Of a stretch of DNA of 35,851 nt, positions 6,850-15,394 are shown in pieces. A program made the position numbers and the translations under genes. The DNA is taken from the NCBI GenBank assembly GCA_011391275.1, contig JAABQW010000022.1, positions 1-35,851 of the forward strand, written 5' to 3'. How positions within the stretch are numbered: the stretch's first letter is position 1; each line of letters opens with the position of its first letter. A model generated the notes under the pieces. The model was not told the DNA's origin. It ran no database searches and saw nothing but the letters and a program-made list of their open reading frames with translations. The stretch comes from Betaproteobacteria bacterium. GTDB lineage: Bacteria; Pseudomonadota; Gammaproteobacteria; Burkholderiales; Usitatibacteraceae.

Positions 6850-8061
6850 ATGCCCGCCGTTTCCGTCCGCTTCCCCGGCTCCCTCGGCACCGAACTCGCC
6901 GCGCGGCTGGACATGCCCGCGCTTCCGCCGCGGGCGTATGCGCTCTTCGCGCACTGCTTCACCTGCTCGAAGGAAAGCAAGGCAGCGAGCTTCGTCTCCG
7001 CGGCCCTGGCCGAGCACGGCGTCGCGGTGCTGCGCTTCGACTTCACCGGGCTGGGCGCGAGCGCGGGCGACTTCGCCGATACGGGCTTCAGTTCCAACGT
7101 GGCGGACCTCGTGGCGGCCGCCGACTGGCTGCGCGCCAACCACGGGGCGCCGGCGATCCTGGTCGGCCACAGCCTGGGGGGCGCCGCGGTGCTTGCGGCC
7201 GCCTCGCGCATCCCCGAGTGCCGGGCCGTGGCCACGATCGGCGCCCCCTACGAGCCCGCGCACGTGAAGGGCCTCCTCAAGTCGTCGGTGGAGGAGATCC
7301 TCGCGAAGGGAGAGGCCGAAGTCGACCTGGGCGGGCGGAGTTTCCGCATCAGGCGCGAGTTCCTCGACGATCTCGAGGGACAGCCGCAGAAGGACGCCAT
7401 CGCGGGGCTCCGCCGCGCGCTCCTCGTGATGCACTCGCCACTCGATGACACCGTGCCGATCGACAACGCCACCGGCATCTTCGTGGCCGCCAGGCACCCG
7501 AAGAGCTTCGTCTCGCTGGACACGGCCGACCACCTCCTCACCCGGCGCGAGGACGCGCGCTATGCCGCAGCGGTGCTGGCGGCGTGGGCGGAGCGCTTCG
7601 TGCCGCTGGCGGATCCGCACCGGATCGAAGGCGGGGCCGGCGAGGTGGTGGTCGCGGAGACGCGCGAGGGCCGGTTCACGCAGGCGATATCCGCCGCGGG
7701 CCACTCGCTGCGCGCGGACGAGCCGCAATCGCTCGGCGGCCTCGGCTCCGCGCCCGGACCCTACGACCTGCTGCTCGCGGGGCTGGGGGCGTGCACCTCG
7801 ATGACCATCCGCATGTACGCGGAACTCAAGAAATTGCCGCTCGAGCGCGTGACCGTGCGCCTGAAGCACGAGAAGATCCACGCGACGGACTGCGCCGATT
7901 GCGAGACGCGCGAGGGACGCGTGGACCGGATCGAGCGCGTCGTCACCCTCGAAGGCGCACTCGACGACGCCCAGCGCGCGAAGCTCCTCGAGATCGCCGG
8001 GAAGTGCCCCGTGCACCGCACGCTGCACGCCGAGGTCACGATCCCGACGCGGCTCGGCTGA
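6850..8061 (+). CDS. Bifunctional alpha/beta hydrolase - OsmC family protein
   Basis: The protein is 403 aa with two domains. Residues 1-255 are an alpha/beta hydrolase with nucleophile elbow GHSLGG (Ser108), a likely acid at Asp200 (HSPLDD) and His228 (TADHLL). Residues about 265-403 are an OsmC/Ohr-like domain with the two expected cysteines, Cys315 (GLGACTS) and Cys386 (GKCPVH). OsmC proteins reduce organic hydroperoxides through such a cysteine pair; the hydrolase substrate is unknown. This fusion order recurs in proteobacteria. A combined function, such as releasing and then reducing lipid peroxides, is my inference. The repeat upstream separates it from the GTPase gene, so its promoter is unclear. 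Confidence 0.92.
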   Translation: MPAVSVRFPGSLGTELAARLDMPALPPRAYALFAHCFTCSKESKAASFVSAALAEHGVAVLRFDFTGLGASAGDFADTGFSSNVADLVAAADWLRANHGAPAILVGHSLGGAAVLAAASRIPECRAVATIGAPYEPAHVKGLLKSSVEEILAKGEAEVDLGGRSFRIRREFLDDLEGQPQKDAIAGLRRALLVMHSPLDDTVPIDNATGIFVAARHPKSFVSLDTADHLLTRREDARYAAAVLAAWAERFVPLADPHRIEGGAGEVVVAETREGRFTQAISAAGHSLRADEPQSLGGLGSAPGPYDLLLAGLGACTSMTIRMYAELKKLPLERVTVRLKHEKIHATDCADCETREGRVDRIERVVTLEGALDDAQRAKLLEIAGKCPVHRTLHAEVTIPTRLG

Positions 8062-8076
8062 TCCCTATTGGGGATC
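8060..8076. terminator. Small hairpin between convergent genes
   Basis: gatccc (8060-8065), loop tattg, gggatc (8071-8076) form a perfect 6-bp stem that overlaps the stop codons of both convergent genes (8059-8061 plus, 8075-8077 minus). It has no clear T-tract in either direction, so it is at best a weak bidirectional terminator. Confidence 0.3.
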
Positions 8077-9871
8077 ACACCGCCCCGTGGAACTGCAGCG
8101 CCGCGAGGTTGGCGTAGATGCCGCCCATCGCCACGAGCGAGGCGTGCGTGCCGGTCTCGACGAGGCGGCCCTCGTCCAGCACGAGGATTCGGTCGGCCTT
8201 CTTCACGGTCGCGAGGCGATGGGCGATGACGAGCGTGGTGCGCCCGGCCATTGCCGCCTCGAGCGCGCCCTGCACCAGGCGCTCCGACTCCGCGTCGAGG
8301 GCGCTGGTCGCCTCGTCCAGCAACAGCAGCGGCGGGTTCTTGAGGAGCGCGCGGGCGATGGCGATGCGCTGGCGCTGCCCGCCCGACAGCCGCACGCCGC
8401 GCTCTCCCAGGAACGACCGGTAGCCCTGCGGCAGCTTCTCGATGAACTCGTGCGCCGCGGCCATGCGCGCGGCGGCGATCACTTCCTCATCCGTGGCATC
8501 GACGCGCCCGTAGCGGATGTTCTCCATCGCATCGGCCGCGAAGATCACGGTGTCCTGCGGGACGACCCCGATCGCGCCGCGAAGCCCGTGCAGGGAGAGG
8601 CTCGCGATCTCCACGCCGTCGAGCGTGATGCGCCCTTCCTGCGGGTCGTAGAACCGCAGCAGCAGCTGGAAGAGCGTCGTCTTGCCCGCGCCCGAGGGCC
8701 CGACCACCGCGACCGTCTCGCCGGGCTGCACCGCGAGCGACAGGTGCACGAGCGACGGGGCCTGCGGCCGCGAGGGGTAGTGGAAGCTCACGTCCTCCAG
8801 CACGAGGGCGGCCCCGCCGCTCGCGCGCGGCGGCAGCGGCAGCGGGTTCTCCGGCGACTGGATGGGCGAGCGCACCGTCATCAGCTCCAGCAGCCGCTCC
8901 GTCGCGCCCGCCGCCCGCTGCGCCTCGCCCATCGTCTCCGCGAGCGCGCCGACGGCGCCGGCGACGAGGACGGCGTAGAGGATGAACTGCCCCAGCTCGC
9001 CGCCCGTCATCGTGCCGGCGATCACCGCGTGCGCGCCCAGCCACAGCACGAAGACGATGGAGCCGAACACCATCACGATCGCGACGACGGTGAGGAGCGA
9101 GCGCGCCCGGACGCGCTTCACCGCGGTGGCGAAAGCGCGCTCCACCGAAGTGCCGAAGCGGTCCGCCTCGATCGCCTCGTGCGTGTAGGCCTGCACCGTC
9201 GGCATGGCGTTGAGTATCTCGCCCGCCATGGCGGAGGCGTCCGCGATGCGGTCCTGGGAATCGCGCGAGAGCTTGCGCACGCGGCGCCCGAACGCGACGA
9301 TCGGCAGGATCACCACGACCAGCAGCACGACGATGATCGAGGTGAGCTTCACGCTGGTGACGAACATGAGCGCCAGCCCCCCCGCGAAGAGCAGCACGTT
9401 GCGGATCGCCATCGAGATGCTGGTGCCGACCACCGCCTGGATGAGCGTGGTGTCGGTGGTGAGGCGCGAAAGCACCTCGCCGCTCCTCGTGATCTCGAAG
9501 AACTGCGGGCTCTGGGTCACGACGTGGCGGTAGACGGCGTTGCGGATGTCCGCCGTGACGCGCTCGCCCAGCCACGACACCAGGTAGTGGCGCGCCGCGG
9601 TGGCCACGGCCAGCACGACGGCCACGCCGAAGAGCGCGAGGAAATAGCGGTCGACGTGCTCGACGCTCCGCGACCCGGCGGCGCCGAAGCCCAGGTCGAT
9701 CATCTGGCGGAACGCGTAGGGAATCGCGAGCGTGGCGCCGGCGGCGACCAGGAGGGCCACGCCCGCCAGCGCGAACTGGCGCTTGTAGGGCGCGAGGAAG
9801 GGAATGAGGCCCCTCAGTGTGGCGAGACTGCCCTTGCGCGGCTGCCCTTCGGTCGTCGAGGAATCGGTCAT
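8075..9871 (-). CDS. MsbA-like ABC exporter (fused permease and ATPase)
   Basis: The protein is 598 aa from ATG 9869-9871. Residues about 30-320 form a six-helix type I exporter domain, and residues 355-598 the ATPase: Walker A GPSGAGKT (391-398), Q-loop VPQD, signature LSGGQ (495-499), Walker B LLLLDE (515-520) and switch His551. The architecture is that of half-size subfamily B exporters, which work as homodimers and move lipids, lipid A precursors or drugs outward across the inner membrane. It resembles the MsbA-related group found in proteobacteria rather than MsbA itself, so no symbol is given. It is divergent from the NodT/MacA/MacB-like operon; the 138-base gap between them probably holds both promoters. 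Confidence 0.9.
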   Translation of the reverse strand: MTDSSTTEGQPRKGSLATLRGLIPFLAPYKRQFALAGVALLVAAGATLAIPYAFRQMIDLGFGAAGSRSVEHVDRYFLALFGVAVVLAVATAARHYLVSWLGERVTADIRNAVYRHVVTQSPQFFEITRSGEVLSRLTTDTTLIQAVVGTSISMAIRNVLLFAGGLALMFVTSVKLTSIIVVLLVVVILPIVAFGRRVRKLSRDSQDRIADASAMAGEILNAMPTVQAYTHEAIEADRFGTSVERAFATAVKRVRARSLLTVVAIVMVFGSIVFVLWLGAHAVIAGTMTGGELGQFILYAVLVAGAVGALAETMGEAQRAAGATERLLELMTVRSPIQSPENPLPLPPRASGGAALVLEDVSFHYPSRPQAPSLVHLSLAVQPGETVAVVGPSGAGKTTLFQLLLRFYDPQEGRITLDGVEIASLSLHGLRGAIGVVPQDTVIFAADAMENIRYGRVDATDEEVIAAARMAAAHEFIEKLPQGYRSFLGERGVRLSGGQRQRIAIARALLKNPPLLLLDEATSALDAESERLVQGALEAAMAGRTTLVIAHRLATVKKADRILVLDEGRLVETGTHASLVAMGGIYANLAALQFHGAV

Positions 9872-9899
9872 ACCCGCATTCTCGCCTCTTTTTGCGCCT

Positions 9900-9921
9900 G
9901 CTCCCGCCGTTCGGCGGGAGC
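9900..9921. other. Hairpin in a divergent intergenic region
   Basis: gctcccgcc (9900-9908) and ggcgggagc (9913-9921) are a perfect 9-bp inverted repeat with loop gttc. It lies 29 bases upstream of the MsbA-like start codon and would fall in its leader or promoter. A terminator, an operator and a leader hairpin are all possible. Confidence 0.4.
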
Positions 9922-10009
9922 GGGTTGCGTACGGCACCGCACAGACCCTCGGCGACGCGGCCGCGCAGAATGCAACTTGACGTCGCCTCATCCCGATTCG
10001 TCCTGCCCG

Positions 10010-11503
10010 ATGCCTGCCCGATACGCCCCTCCCCTTCGCTCCCGCCGGGAGCCCGCCGCGCCAGTCCCGGGAATCGCGGCTGCCGTTGCTTGCGTGGTGC
10101 TGGCGGTGCAAGGTTGCGCATCGGTCGCGCCGCGAGCGGACGCGCCTTATCCGGTCGAGGTGCCCGAAGCCTGGTCGATCACCGGCCTTTCCGCCGCCGG
10201 GGGACGCGCGTCGATGGCGCAGTGGTGGTCGCGCTTCGACGATCCGCTGCTCTCGTCCCTTGTCGTCCGGGCCCTGGAGGCCAACACCGGCGTCAAGTCC
10301 GCGCAGGCCGCGCTTCGCCAGGCGCGGGCATCCCGCGACCTCGCGGCGGCAGGGCTCCTGCCCGCGGTGGGCGCCTCGGCCTCGGCCGGGCACGGCACCA
10401 CCGGCAGGCACGATTCGAGCACCAGCTACCGGGCAGGCTTCGACGCGAGCTGGGAGCTCGACGTCTTCGGCGGCAACCGCAGCGCGCTCGCGGCCGGCGA
10501 GGCGGCGGCATCGGCCAGCGCCGCGAGCCTGGGCGACGTGCAGGTGTCGATCGCCGCCGAGGTGGCCCTCGCCTACATCACGCTCCGCAATGCCCAGGCC
10601 CGGCTCGCGATCGCGAACGACAACCTCGCGGGCCAGCTCGAGATCCTGCAGATCACGCAGTGGCGCCTGCAGGCGGGGCTGGTCACCTCGCTCGAGGCGG
10701 AGCAGGCACGCTCCGGGACGGAACAAACGAGCGCGCAGCTCCCGGCGCTGCAGACCGTCATCGAGCAGGCCGGGCACGCGCTCGCCGTCCTGACGGGCCG
10801 GCCACCGGCCGCGCTTTCGGTGGAGCTGGTCATCCCCCGCCCGGTGCCGCAAGCCTCGGACGACCTGGCGCTGGTCATCCCCGCCGAGGCGCTTCGCCAG
10901 CGGCCCGACGTGCGCGCCGCGGAGCACCGCGTGGACGCCGCCGCCGCGCGCGTGACGCAGGCCGATGCGGCCCGGCTTCCGTCGTTCCGGCTCAGCGGCT
11001 CGCTCGGCCTGAGCGCGCTGGCCCTGGGCTCGCTGACCAACGGCTCCTCCGTCGTGAGCGCGCTCCTCGCCGGCGTGTCGATGCCGATCTTCGACGGCGG
11101 CGCCGCCCTCGCCCAGGTGCGCGCCCAGGAGGCCGCCCTCGACCAGGAACTGGCGGCGTACGAGGCCACCCTGCTCGGCGCGCTCCAGGACGTGGAGGAC
11201 GCGTTGATCGCCCTGCGGGGCGACCGCCAGCGCCTGGCGCACCTGAGGATCGCCGCCGAGGCGGCCGGGAACGCGGCACTCCTCGCCCGCCACCGCTACG
11301 GCAGCGGGCTGGTGGACTTCCAGGTCGTGCTCGACACGCAGCGCGCGCAGCTCAACACCCAGGATGGCGTGGCCGGCGCGAGCGCCGACCTGAGCGCCGA
11401 CCACGTTCGCCTCTACAAGGCGCTGGGGGGCGGCTGGATCCCCGACGCCGAAAGCGCAGCACGCACGCCTCCCGATGACGCATCCCGGACTTCCCCGTCA
11501 TGA
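10010..11503 (+). CDS. NodT-family outer membrane efflux lipoprotein
   Basis: The protein is 497 aa from ATG 10010. The N-terminus is basic, then hydrophobic and ends in a lipobox, LAVQGC, with Cys36 as the lipidated residue. The body shows the twofold outer-membrane-factor pattern: AWSITG...WWSRFDDPLL near the start, long helical segments with ALRQRPDVRAAEH in the middle, and SMPIFDGG before the second repeat. Members form trimeric channels across outer membrane and periplasm. It is the first gene of a four-gene operon, and its stop overlaps the adaptor start by four bases (ATGA), so it most likely serves the MacA/MacB-like pump behind it. Confidence 0.93.
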   Translation: MPARYAPPLRSRREPAAPVPGIAAAVACVVLAVQGCASVAPRADAPYPVEVPEAWSITGLSAAGGRASMAQWWSRFDDPLLSSLVVRALEANTGVKSAQAALRQARASRDLAAAGLLPAVGASASAGHGTTGRHDSSTSYRAGFDASWELDVFGGNRSALAAGEAAASASAASLGDVQVSIAAEVALAYITLRNAQARLAIANDNLAGQLEILQITQWRLQAGLVTSLEAEQARSGTEQTSAQLPALQTVIEQAGHALAVLTGRPPAALSVELVIPRPVPQASDDLALVIPAEALRQRPDVRAAEHRVDAAAARVTQADAARLPSFRLSGSLGLSALALGSLTNGSSVVSALLAGVSMPIFDGGAALAQVRAQEAALDQELAAYEATLLGALQDVEDALIALRGDRQRLAHLRIAAEAAGNAALLARHRYGSGLVDFQVVLDTQRAQLNTQDGVAGASADLSADHVRLYKALGGGWIPDAESAARTPPDDASRTSPS

Positions 11504-12825
11504 ACCCTGTCGCCGCAACCCTTCCTGAAACGCCGCCCCCGGGCACCGGGACCGATCTGGCCACCCTGCTCGACGAACCCGCAAAGCGCGCGTGGTACCG
11601 CCGCCCGGTCCTCTGGATCGGTGCCCTGGTCCTGGCGCTTGCCGCCGCCGGCCTGTGGTACTGGCAGGCGCGGAAGGCCGCGAGCACCACGCCCAGCTAC
11701 ACCACGCACACCGTGGCCCGGGGCAATCTGACGCTCAACGTGATCGCCAACGGCACGCTGCAGCCGACGCGCGCGATCGCCATCGGCAGCGAGCTCTCGG
11801 GCACGGTGCTCAAGGTCAACGTCGACGTGAACGACCGGATCAGGAAGGGGCAGGTGCTGGTCGAGCTCGATACCGCGAAGCTCGGCGACCAGATCCTGCG
11901 CTCCCGCGCGGCGGTCGCCGCGGCCAACGCGAAGGTCGCCCAGACCGTGGCGACGGTGAAGGAGGCCAGGTCGACCCTTGCCCGGTACGAGGAAGTGGCC
12001 CGCCTGTCGGGGGGCAAGGTCCCGTCGAAGACCGAGCTCGACAGCGCCCACGCGATCGTCGAGCGCGCGCAGGCCGACGAGGCGAGCGCGCGCGCCAACG
12101 TCGCGGACGCGCAGGCGGGGCTCTCCACCGACGCGATCAACCTCTCCAAGGCGTCGATCCGCGCGCCCTCGGACGGTGTCGTGCTCACGCGCAACGTCGA
12201 TCCCGGCAACGCCGTGGCGGCGTCGCTCCAGGCAGTGACGCTCTTCACCGTCGCCGAGGACCTGGCGCAGCTTCGCCTCCAGGTCTACGTCGACGAGGCC
12301 GACGTGGGCTCGGTGAAGGTCGGGCAGAACGCGAACTTCACCGTGAGCGCCTACCCGAGCCGCAGGTACCCGGCCCGCATCACCCGCGTGGCCTACGGCT
12401 CGACCATCACCGAGAACGTCGTCACCTACCTCACCTACCTGGACGTGGACAACGCCGACCTGACGCTGCGCCCCGGCATGACGGCCACCGCGACCATCAC
12501 CTCGACCCAGCGAAACGACGTCCTGCTGGTGCCCAACACCGCGCTGCGCTTCACGCCCGCGGCCTCGGGCAACGGCAAGCCCGCGCCCAGCGCGAGCATC
12601 GTCGCGAGCCTGGTGCCCCGCATGCCCGGCAGGACCCGCAGTTCCGCCGCCGCCGGCGCCAGCACCGCGGCGGCGCGCGAGGTCTGGGTGCTGCGCGACG
12701 GCACCCCGGTGTCGGTGGCGGTGATGCCCGGCATCAGCGACGGGCGCATGACCGAGATCGCCGGCGGCGACCTGAAGGCCGGCATGGAAGTGATCACCGA
12801 CCAGAAGGCGCTGGGGACGAAGTGA
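11500..12825 (+). CDS. macA: MacA-like periplasmic adaptor (HlyD family)
   Basis: The protein is 441 aa. It has a short cytoplasmic start, one transmembrane helix at about residues 35-57, a first lipoyl half with GNLTLNVIANGTLQP, a helical hairpin at about 130-210, the second lipoyl half (IRAPSDGVVL), and a beta-barrel and membrane-proximal domain (RPGMTATATI). This is the order of MacA-type adaptors that link an inner-membrane ABC exporter to an outer-membrane channel. It overlaps the NodT-like gene by four bases and the ATPase gene by four bases (GTGA). The substrate is unknown; in related systems it is a macrolide, peptide or glycolipid. Confidence 0.85.
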   Translation: MNPVAATLPETPPPGTGTDLATLLDEPAKRAWYRRPVLWIGALVLALAAAGLWYWQARKAASTTPSYTTHTVARGNLTLNVIANGTLQPTRAIAIGSELSGTVLKVNVDVNDRIRKGQVLVELDTAKLGDQILRSRAAVAAANAKVAQTVATVKEARSTLARYEEVARLSGGKVPSKTELDSAHAIVERAQADEASARANVADAQAGLSTDAINLSKASIRAPSDGVVLTRNVDPGNAVAASLQAVTLFTVAEDLAQLRLQVYVDEADVGSVKVGQNANFTVSAYPSRRYPARITRVAYGSTITENVVTYLTYLDVDNADLTLRPGMTATATITSTQRNDVLLVPNTALRFTPAASGNGKPAPSASIVASLVPRMPGRTRSSAAAGASTAAAREVWVLRDGTPVSVAVMPGISDGRMTEIAGGDLKAGMEVITDQKALGTK

Positions 12826-13559
12826 GCGCCCCGCTGATCCGCCTGCGCGGCGTCACCAAGGTGTATGGCACCGGGCAGGCCGAGCTCATGGCCCTGAAGG
12901 GCATCGACCTGGACGTGGAGGCCGGCGAATTCGTCGCGGTCATGGGGCCCAGCGGCTCGGGCAAGTCCACCGCGATGAACATCCTGGGTTGCCTGGACAC
13001 GCCCAGTTCCGGGCAGTACCTGTTCCACGGCGCGCACGTCGAGGGCCTCACGCGCGACCAGCGCGCGCGGCTGCGCCGCCGCTACCTCGGCTTCGTCTTC
13101 CAGGGCTTCAACCTGCTGGCGCGCACGTCCGCGCAGGAAAACGTCGAGCTGCCCCTCCTCTACCGCGGCGAGAGCGCGCCGGTGCGCCACGCTTCGGCCG
13201 CCAAGGCGCTCGCGTCGGTGGGCCTCGGCGGCTGGGAACACCACACGCCGGGCGAGTTGTCCGGCGGCCAGCAGCAGCGCGTCGCCATCGCGCGCGCCAT
13301 CGTCACCGAGCCGGCCGTCCTGCTGGCCGACGAGCCGACCGGAAACCTCGACACCCAGCGCGGCAAGGAGATCATGGAACTGCTGCGCAGCCTGAACGTG
13401 GACCACGGCATCACGGTGCTCATGGTCACGCACGAGCCCGACATGGCCGCCTACGCGCGGCGCGTGGTGCGCTTCGTCGACGGCCTCATCGCCGGGGACG
13501 CGCCCAACCCGCACCCCGTGCTTCCCGAAACGCAGTCACCCGCGGCGCAGGCGCACTGA
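12822..13559 (+). CDS. MacB/LolD-type ABC transporter ATPase
   Basis: The protein is 245 aa from GTG 12822, which overlaps the adaptor stop. Motifs are Walker A GPSGSGKST (42-50), the signature LSGGQQQRVAIARAI, Walker B VLLADEPTGNLD and a switch histidine in VTHEPD. Sequence and size fit the MacB/LolD group, whose ATPases drive mechanotransmission rather than transport through the membrane. In E. coli MacB the same domain is fused to the permease; here it is a separate gene, followed at once by the permease whose ATG shares its first base with this stop. Confidence 0.92.
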   Translation: MSAPLIRLRGVTKVYGTGQAELMALKGIDLDVEAGEFVAVMGPSGSGKSTAMNILGCLDTPSSGQYLFHGAHVEGLTRDQRARLRRRYLGFVFQGFNLLARTSAQENVELPLLYRGESAPVRHASAAKALASVGLGGWEHHTPGELSGGQQQRVAIARAIVTEPAVLLADEPTGNLDTQRGKEIMELLRSLNVDHGITVLMVTHEPDMAAYARRVVRFVDGLIAGDAPNPHPVLPETQSPAAQAH

Positions 13560-14773
13560 TGCTGCTCAACGCCCTGCTCCTCGCGCTGCGCTCGATCACG
13601 CGCAATCTCCTGCGCTCGTTCCTGACCATCCTGGGCATCGTGATCGGCGTGAGCGCGGTGATCACCATGGTGACGCTGGGCAAGGGTGCCACCCAGGCGG
13701 TGCAGATGCAGATCTCCAGCCTGGGCACCAACCTGCTGATGGTGCGCACCGGCCAGCGCCAGGGGCCCGGCGGCCCCGGCGGCGGGGGAGGCTCGCCCTC
13801 GTTCAAGGAGTCCGACGCCGACGCGATCCTGGCGCAGATCGGCGGCGTGGCCGCGGTCGCGCCCGAAGGCCGCGCCGGCGCCACCGTGGTCGGCAACGGC
13901 CGCAACTGGGCCACCAACGTGACCGGCAGCACCAACGCCTGGTTCGACACCGGCAACTGGAAGCTCGCCGCCGGGCGCAAGTTCGAGGACGACGAGATCA
14001 CGGCCGGCGGCGCGGTGTGCATCATCGGCGAGACGGTCCGGCGGGAGGTCTACGGCGGCACGCGCGGCCTCGGCGAGCAATTGCGCATCAAGCAGTTCTC
14101 GTGCGAGGTGATCGGGCTGCTCGCCCCCAAGGGGCAGGGCGCGATGGGCAGCGACCAGGACGACACGGTGCTCGTTCCGCTGCGCACGCTGCAGCGCCGC
14201 GTCACCGGCAACCAGCGGGTGGCCACGCTGCTGGTGTCGATGCAGGACGACACCGACAGCACGCGGCTCAAGGCGGGGCTTCGGCAGCTCCTGCGCGAGC
14301 GTCGCAAGCTGGCCGCCGGCGAGGACGACAACTTCAACGTGCTCGACACGCAGCAGCTCGCCGAGACGCTGTCGGGCACCACGCAGGTCATGACGACGCT
14401 ATTGGGAGCCGTGGCCGCCGTGAGCCTCCTGGTGGGCGGGATCGGCATCATGAACATCATGCTGGTGAGCGTGACCGAGCGCACGCGCGAGATCGGGCTG
14501 CGCCTGGCCATCGGCGCGCTGGAGCGGGAGGTGCTGCTGCAGTTCCTGATCGAGGCCGTGGCCCTGGCCGCGCTCGGCGGCATCGTCGGCATCGTCGTGG
14601 CGACGGGCGCCTCGATCGGGCTGGCCAGCGTGATGAAGGTGCCTTACCTCTTCGATCCGGCGATCAACGCGCTGTCCTTCGTGTTCTCCGCCGTGATCGG
14701 CGTGCTCTTCGGCTACTTCCCGGCCCGGCGCGCAGCGCAGATGGATCCCATCGAGGCGCTGCGGCACGAGTAG
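13559..14773 (+). CDS. MacB-type ABC transporter permease (FtsX-like)
   Basis: The protein is 404 aa. A first transmembrane helix (LTILGIVIGVSAVITMVTLG) is followed by a periplasmic domain of about 220 residues and then three helices near the C-terminus, starting at VMTTLLGAVAAVSLLVGGIG and ending before RRAAQMDPIEALRHE. This is the MacB core topology. A glycine-rich run (GPGGPGGGGG) lies early in the periplasmic part. Together with the 245-aa ATPase it equals fused MacB in length, so the pair looks like a MacB split at its linker. Its start codon overlaps the ATPase stop by one base, which suggests coupled translation. Confidence 0.92.
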   Translation: MLLNALLLALRSITRNLLRSFLTILGIVIGVSAVITMVTLGKGATQAVQMQISSLGTNLLMVRTGQRQGPGGPGGGGGSPSFKESDADAILAQIGGVAAVAPEGRAGATVVGNGRNWATNVTGSTNAWFDTGNWKLAAGRKFEDDEITAGGAVCIIGETVRREVYGGTRGLGEQLRIKQFSCEVIGLLAPKGQGAMGSDQDDTVLVPLRTLQRRVTGNQRVATLLVSMQDDTDSTRLKAGLRQLLRERRKLAAGEDDNFNVLDTQQLAETLSGTTQVMTTLLGAVAAVSLLVGGIGIMNIMLVSVTERTREIGLRLAIGALEREVLLQFLIEAVALAALGGIVGIVVATGASIGLASVMKVPYLFDPAINALSFVFSAVIGVLFGYFPARRAAQMDPIEALRHE

Positions 14774-14783
14774 GGGCCCCGCA

Positions 14784-14799
14784 GGCGGCGCGTGCCGCC
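14784..14799. terminator. GC-rich hairpin after the MacB-like permease
   Basis: ggcggc (14784-14789), loop gcgt, gccgcc (14794-14799) lie 10 bases after the permease stop and before the end of the convergent DUF3309 gene. There is no T-tract, so termination is uncertain. Confidence 0.3.
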
Positions 14800-14813
14800 C
14801 CGGGGCACGCAGG

Positions 14814-14972
14814 CTAGATCTTGCCGAGCAGCAGCAGCACGACGAGGATGATCAGGATCAGGCCGACGCCGCCGCTGGGGCCATAGCCCCACGACTTGCT
14901 GTGCCCCCAGGTCGGGATCACTCCCAGCAGGATCAGGACCAGCACGACCAGAAGAATTGTTCCGATGCTCAT
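14814..14972 (-). CDS. DUF3309 family small membrane protein
   Basis: The 52-aa product begins MSIGTILLVVLVLILLG, has the central HSKSWGYGPSGG and ends in a second hydrophobic run finishing LLLLGKI. That is the full DUF3309 pattern: two membrane helices joined by a short Trp/Tyr/Gly loop. The start at 14970-14972 has a good ribosome site, GGGAG, on the minus strand. The function of the family is unknown. It follows the CsbD-like gene on the same strand 112 bases downstream, and the two share nearly the same ribosome site, which suggests a common stress role. Confidence 0.9.
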   Translation of the reverse strand: MSIGTILLVVLVLILLGVIPTWGHSKSWGYGPSGGVGLILIILVVLLLLGKI

Positions 14973-15084
14973 TTGTCACTCCCGGGGCTAGAGGTTCATT
15001 GCCACGTAAGGGACGGGCGGCCCTGCCGCGGTGCCTTGACGGCGCCGGAAGCGGGAACTGATGCAGCGCAGGAAAGCCGGCGAA

Positions 15085-15282
15085 CTACTTCGCCGCTTCC
15101 TTCACCGCGTCCTTCACGTCCTGCTTGACGTCGCCATACTTCGCCTGGGCCTGGCCGAGAACCTTCTGGACCTTGCCCTTGGCTTCCAGCTTCTCGTTGC
15201 CGACGAGCTTGCCGGCGGCTTCCTTGATCTTGCCTTCCGCTTCGTTCACGCGGCCCTTGACCTGGTCTTTGTTGACGCTCAT
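15085..15282 (-). CDS. CsbD family stress protein
   Basis: The 65-aa product starts MSVNKDQVKGRVNEAEGKIK and is rich in Lys, Glu and Ala, with the repeating helical pattern of CsbD proteins (KLVGNEKLEAKGKVQK, then KYGDVKQDVKDAVKE). Family members are small, abundant, largely helical proteins induced by general stress; their molecular action is not known. The start has a GGGAGT ribosome site. Its neighbour in the same direction is DUF3309, another small protein of the kind often linked to stress response. Confidence 0.93.
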   Translation of the reverse strand: MSVNKDQVKGRVNEAEGKIKEAAGKLVGNEKLEAKGKVQKVLGQAQAKYGDVKQDVKDAVKEAAK

Positions 15283-15394
15283 GGCTGACTCCCGATGACC
15301 TTTGCCGGCAAGCGGCCGACACGCTTTGCTTCAAGGCCATCTTGAAGCCCGCGCCATGCCCGGTCTGTACGCTGTCGCACCCAGTGCGCAGGGG

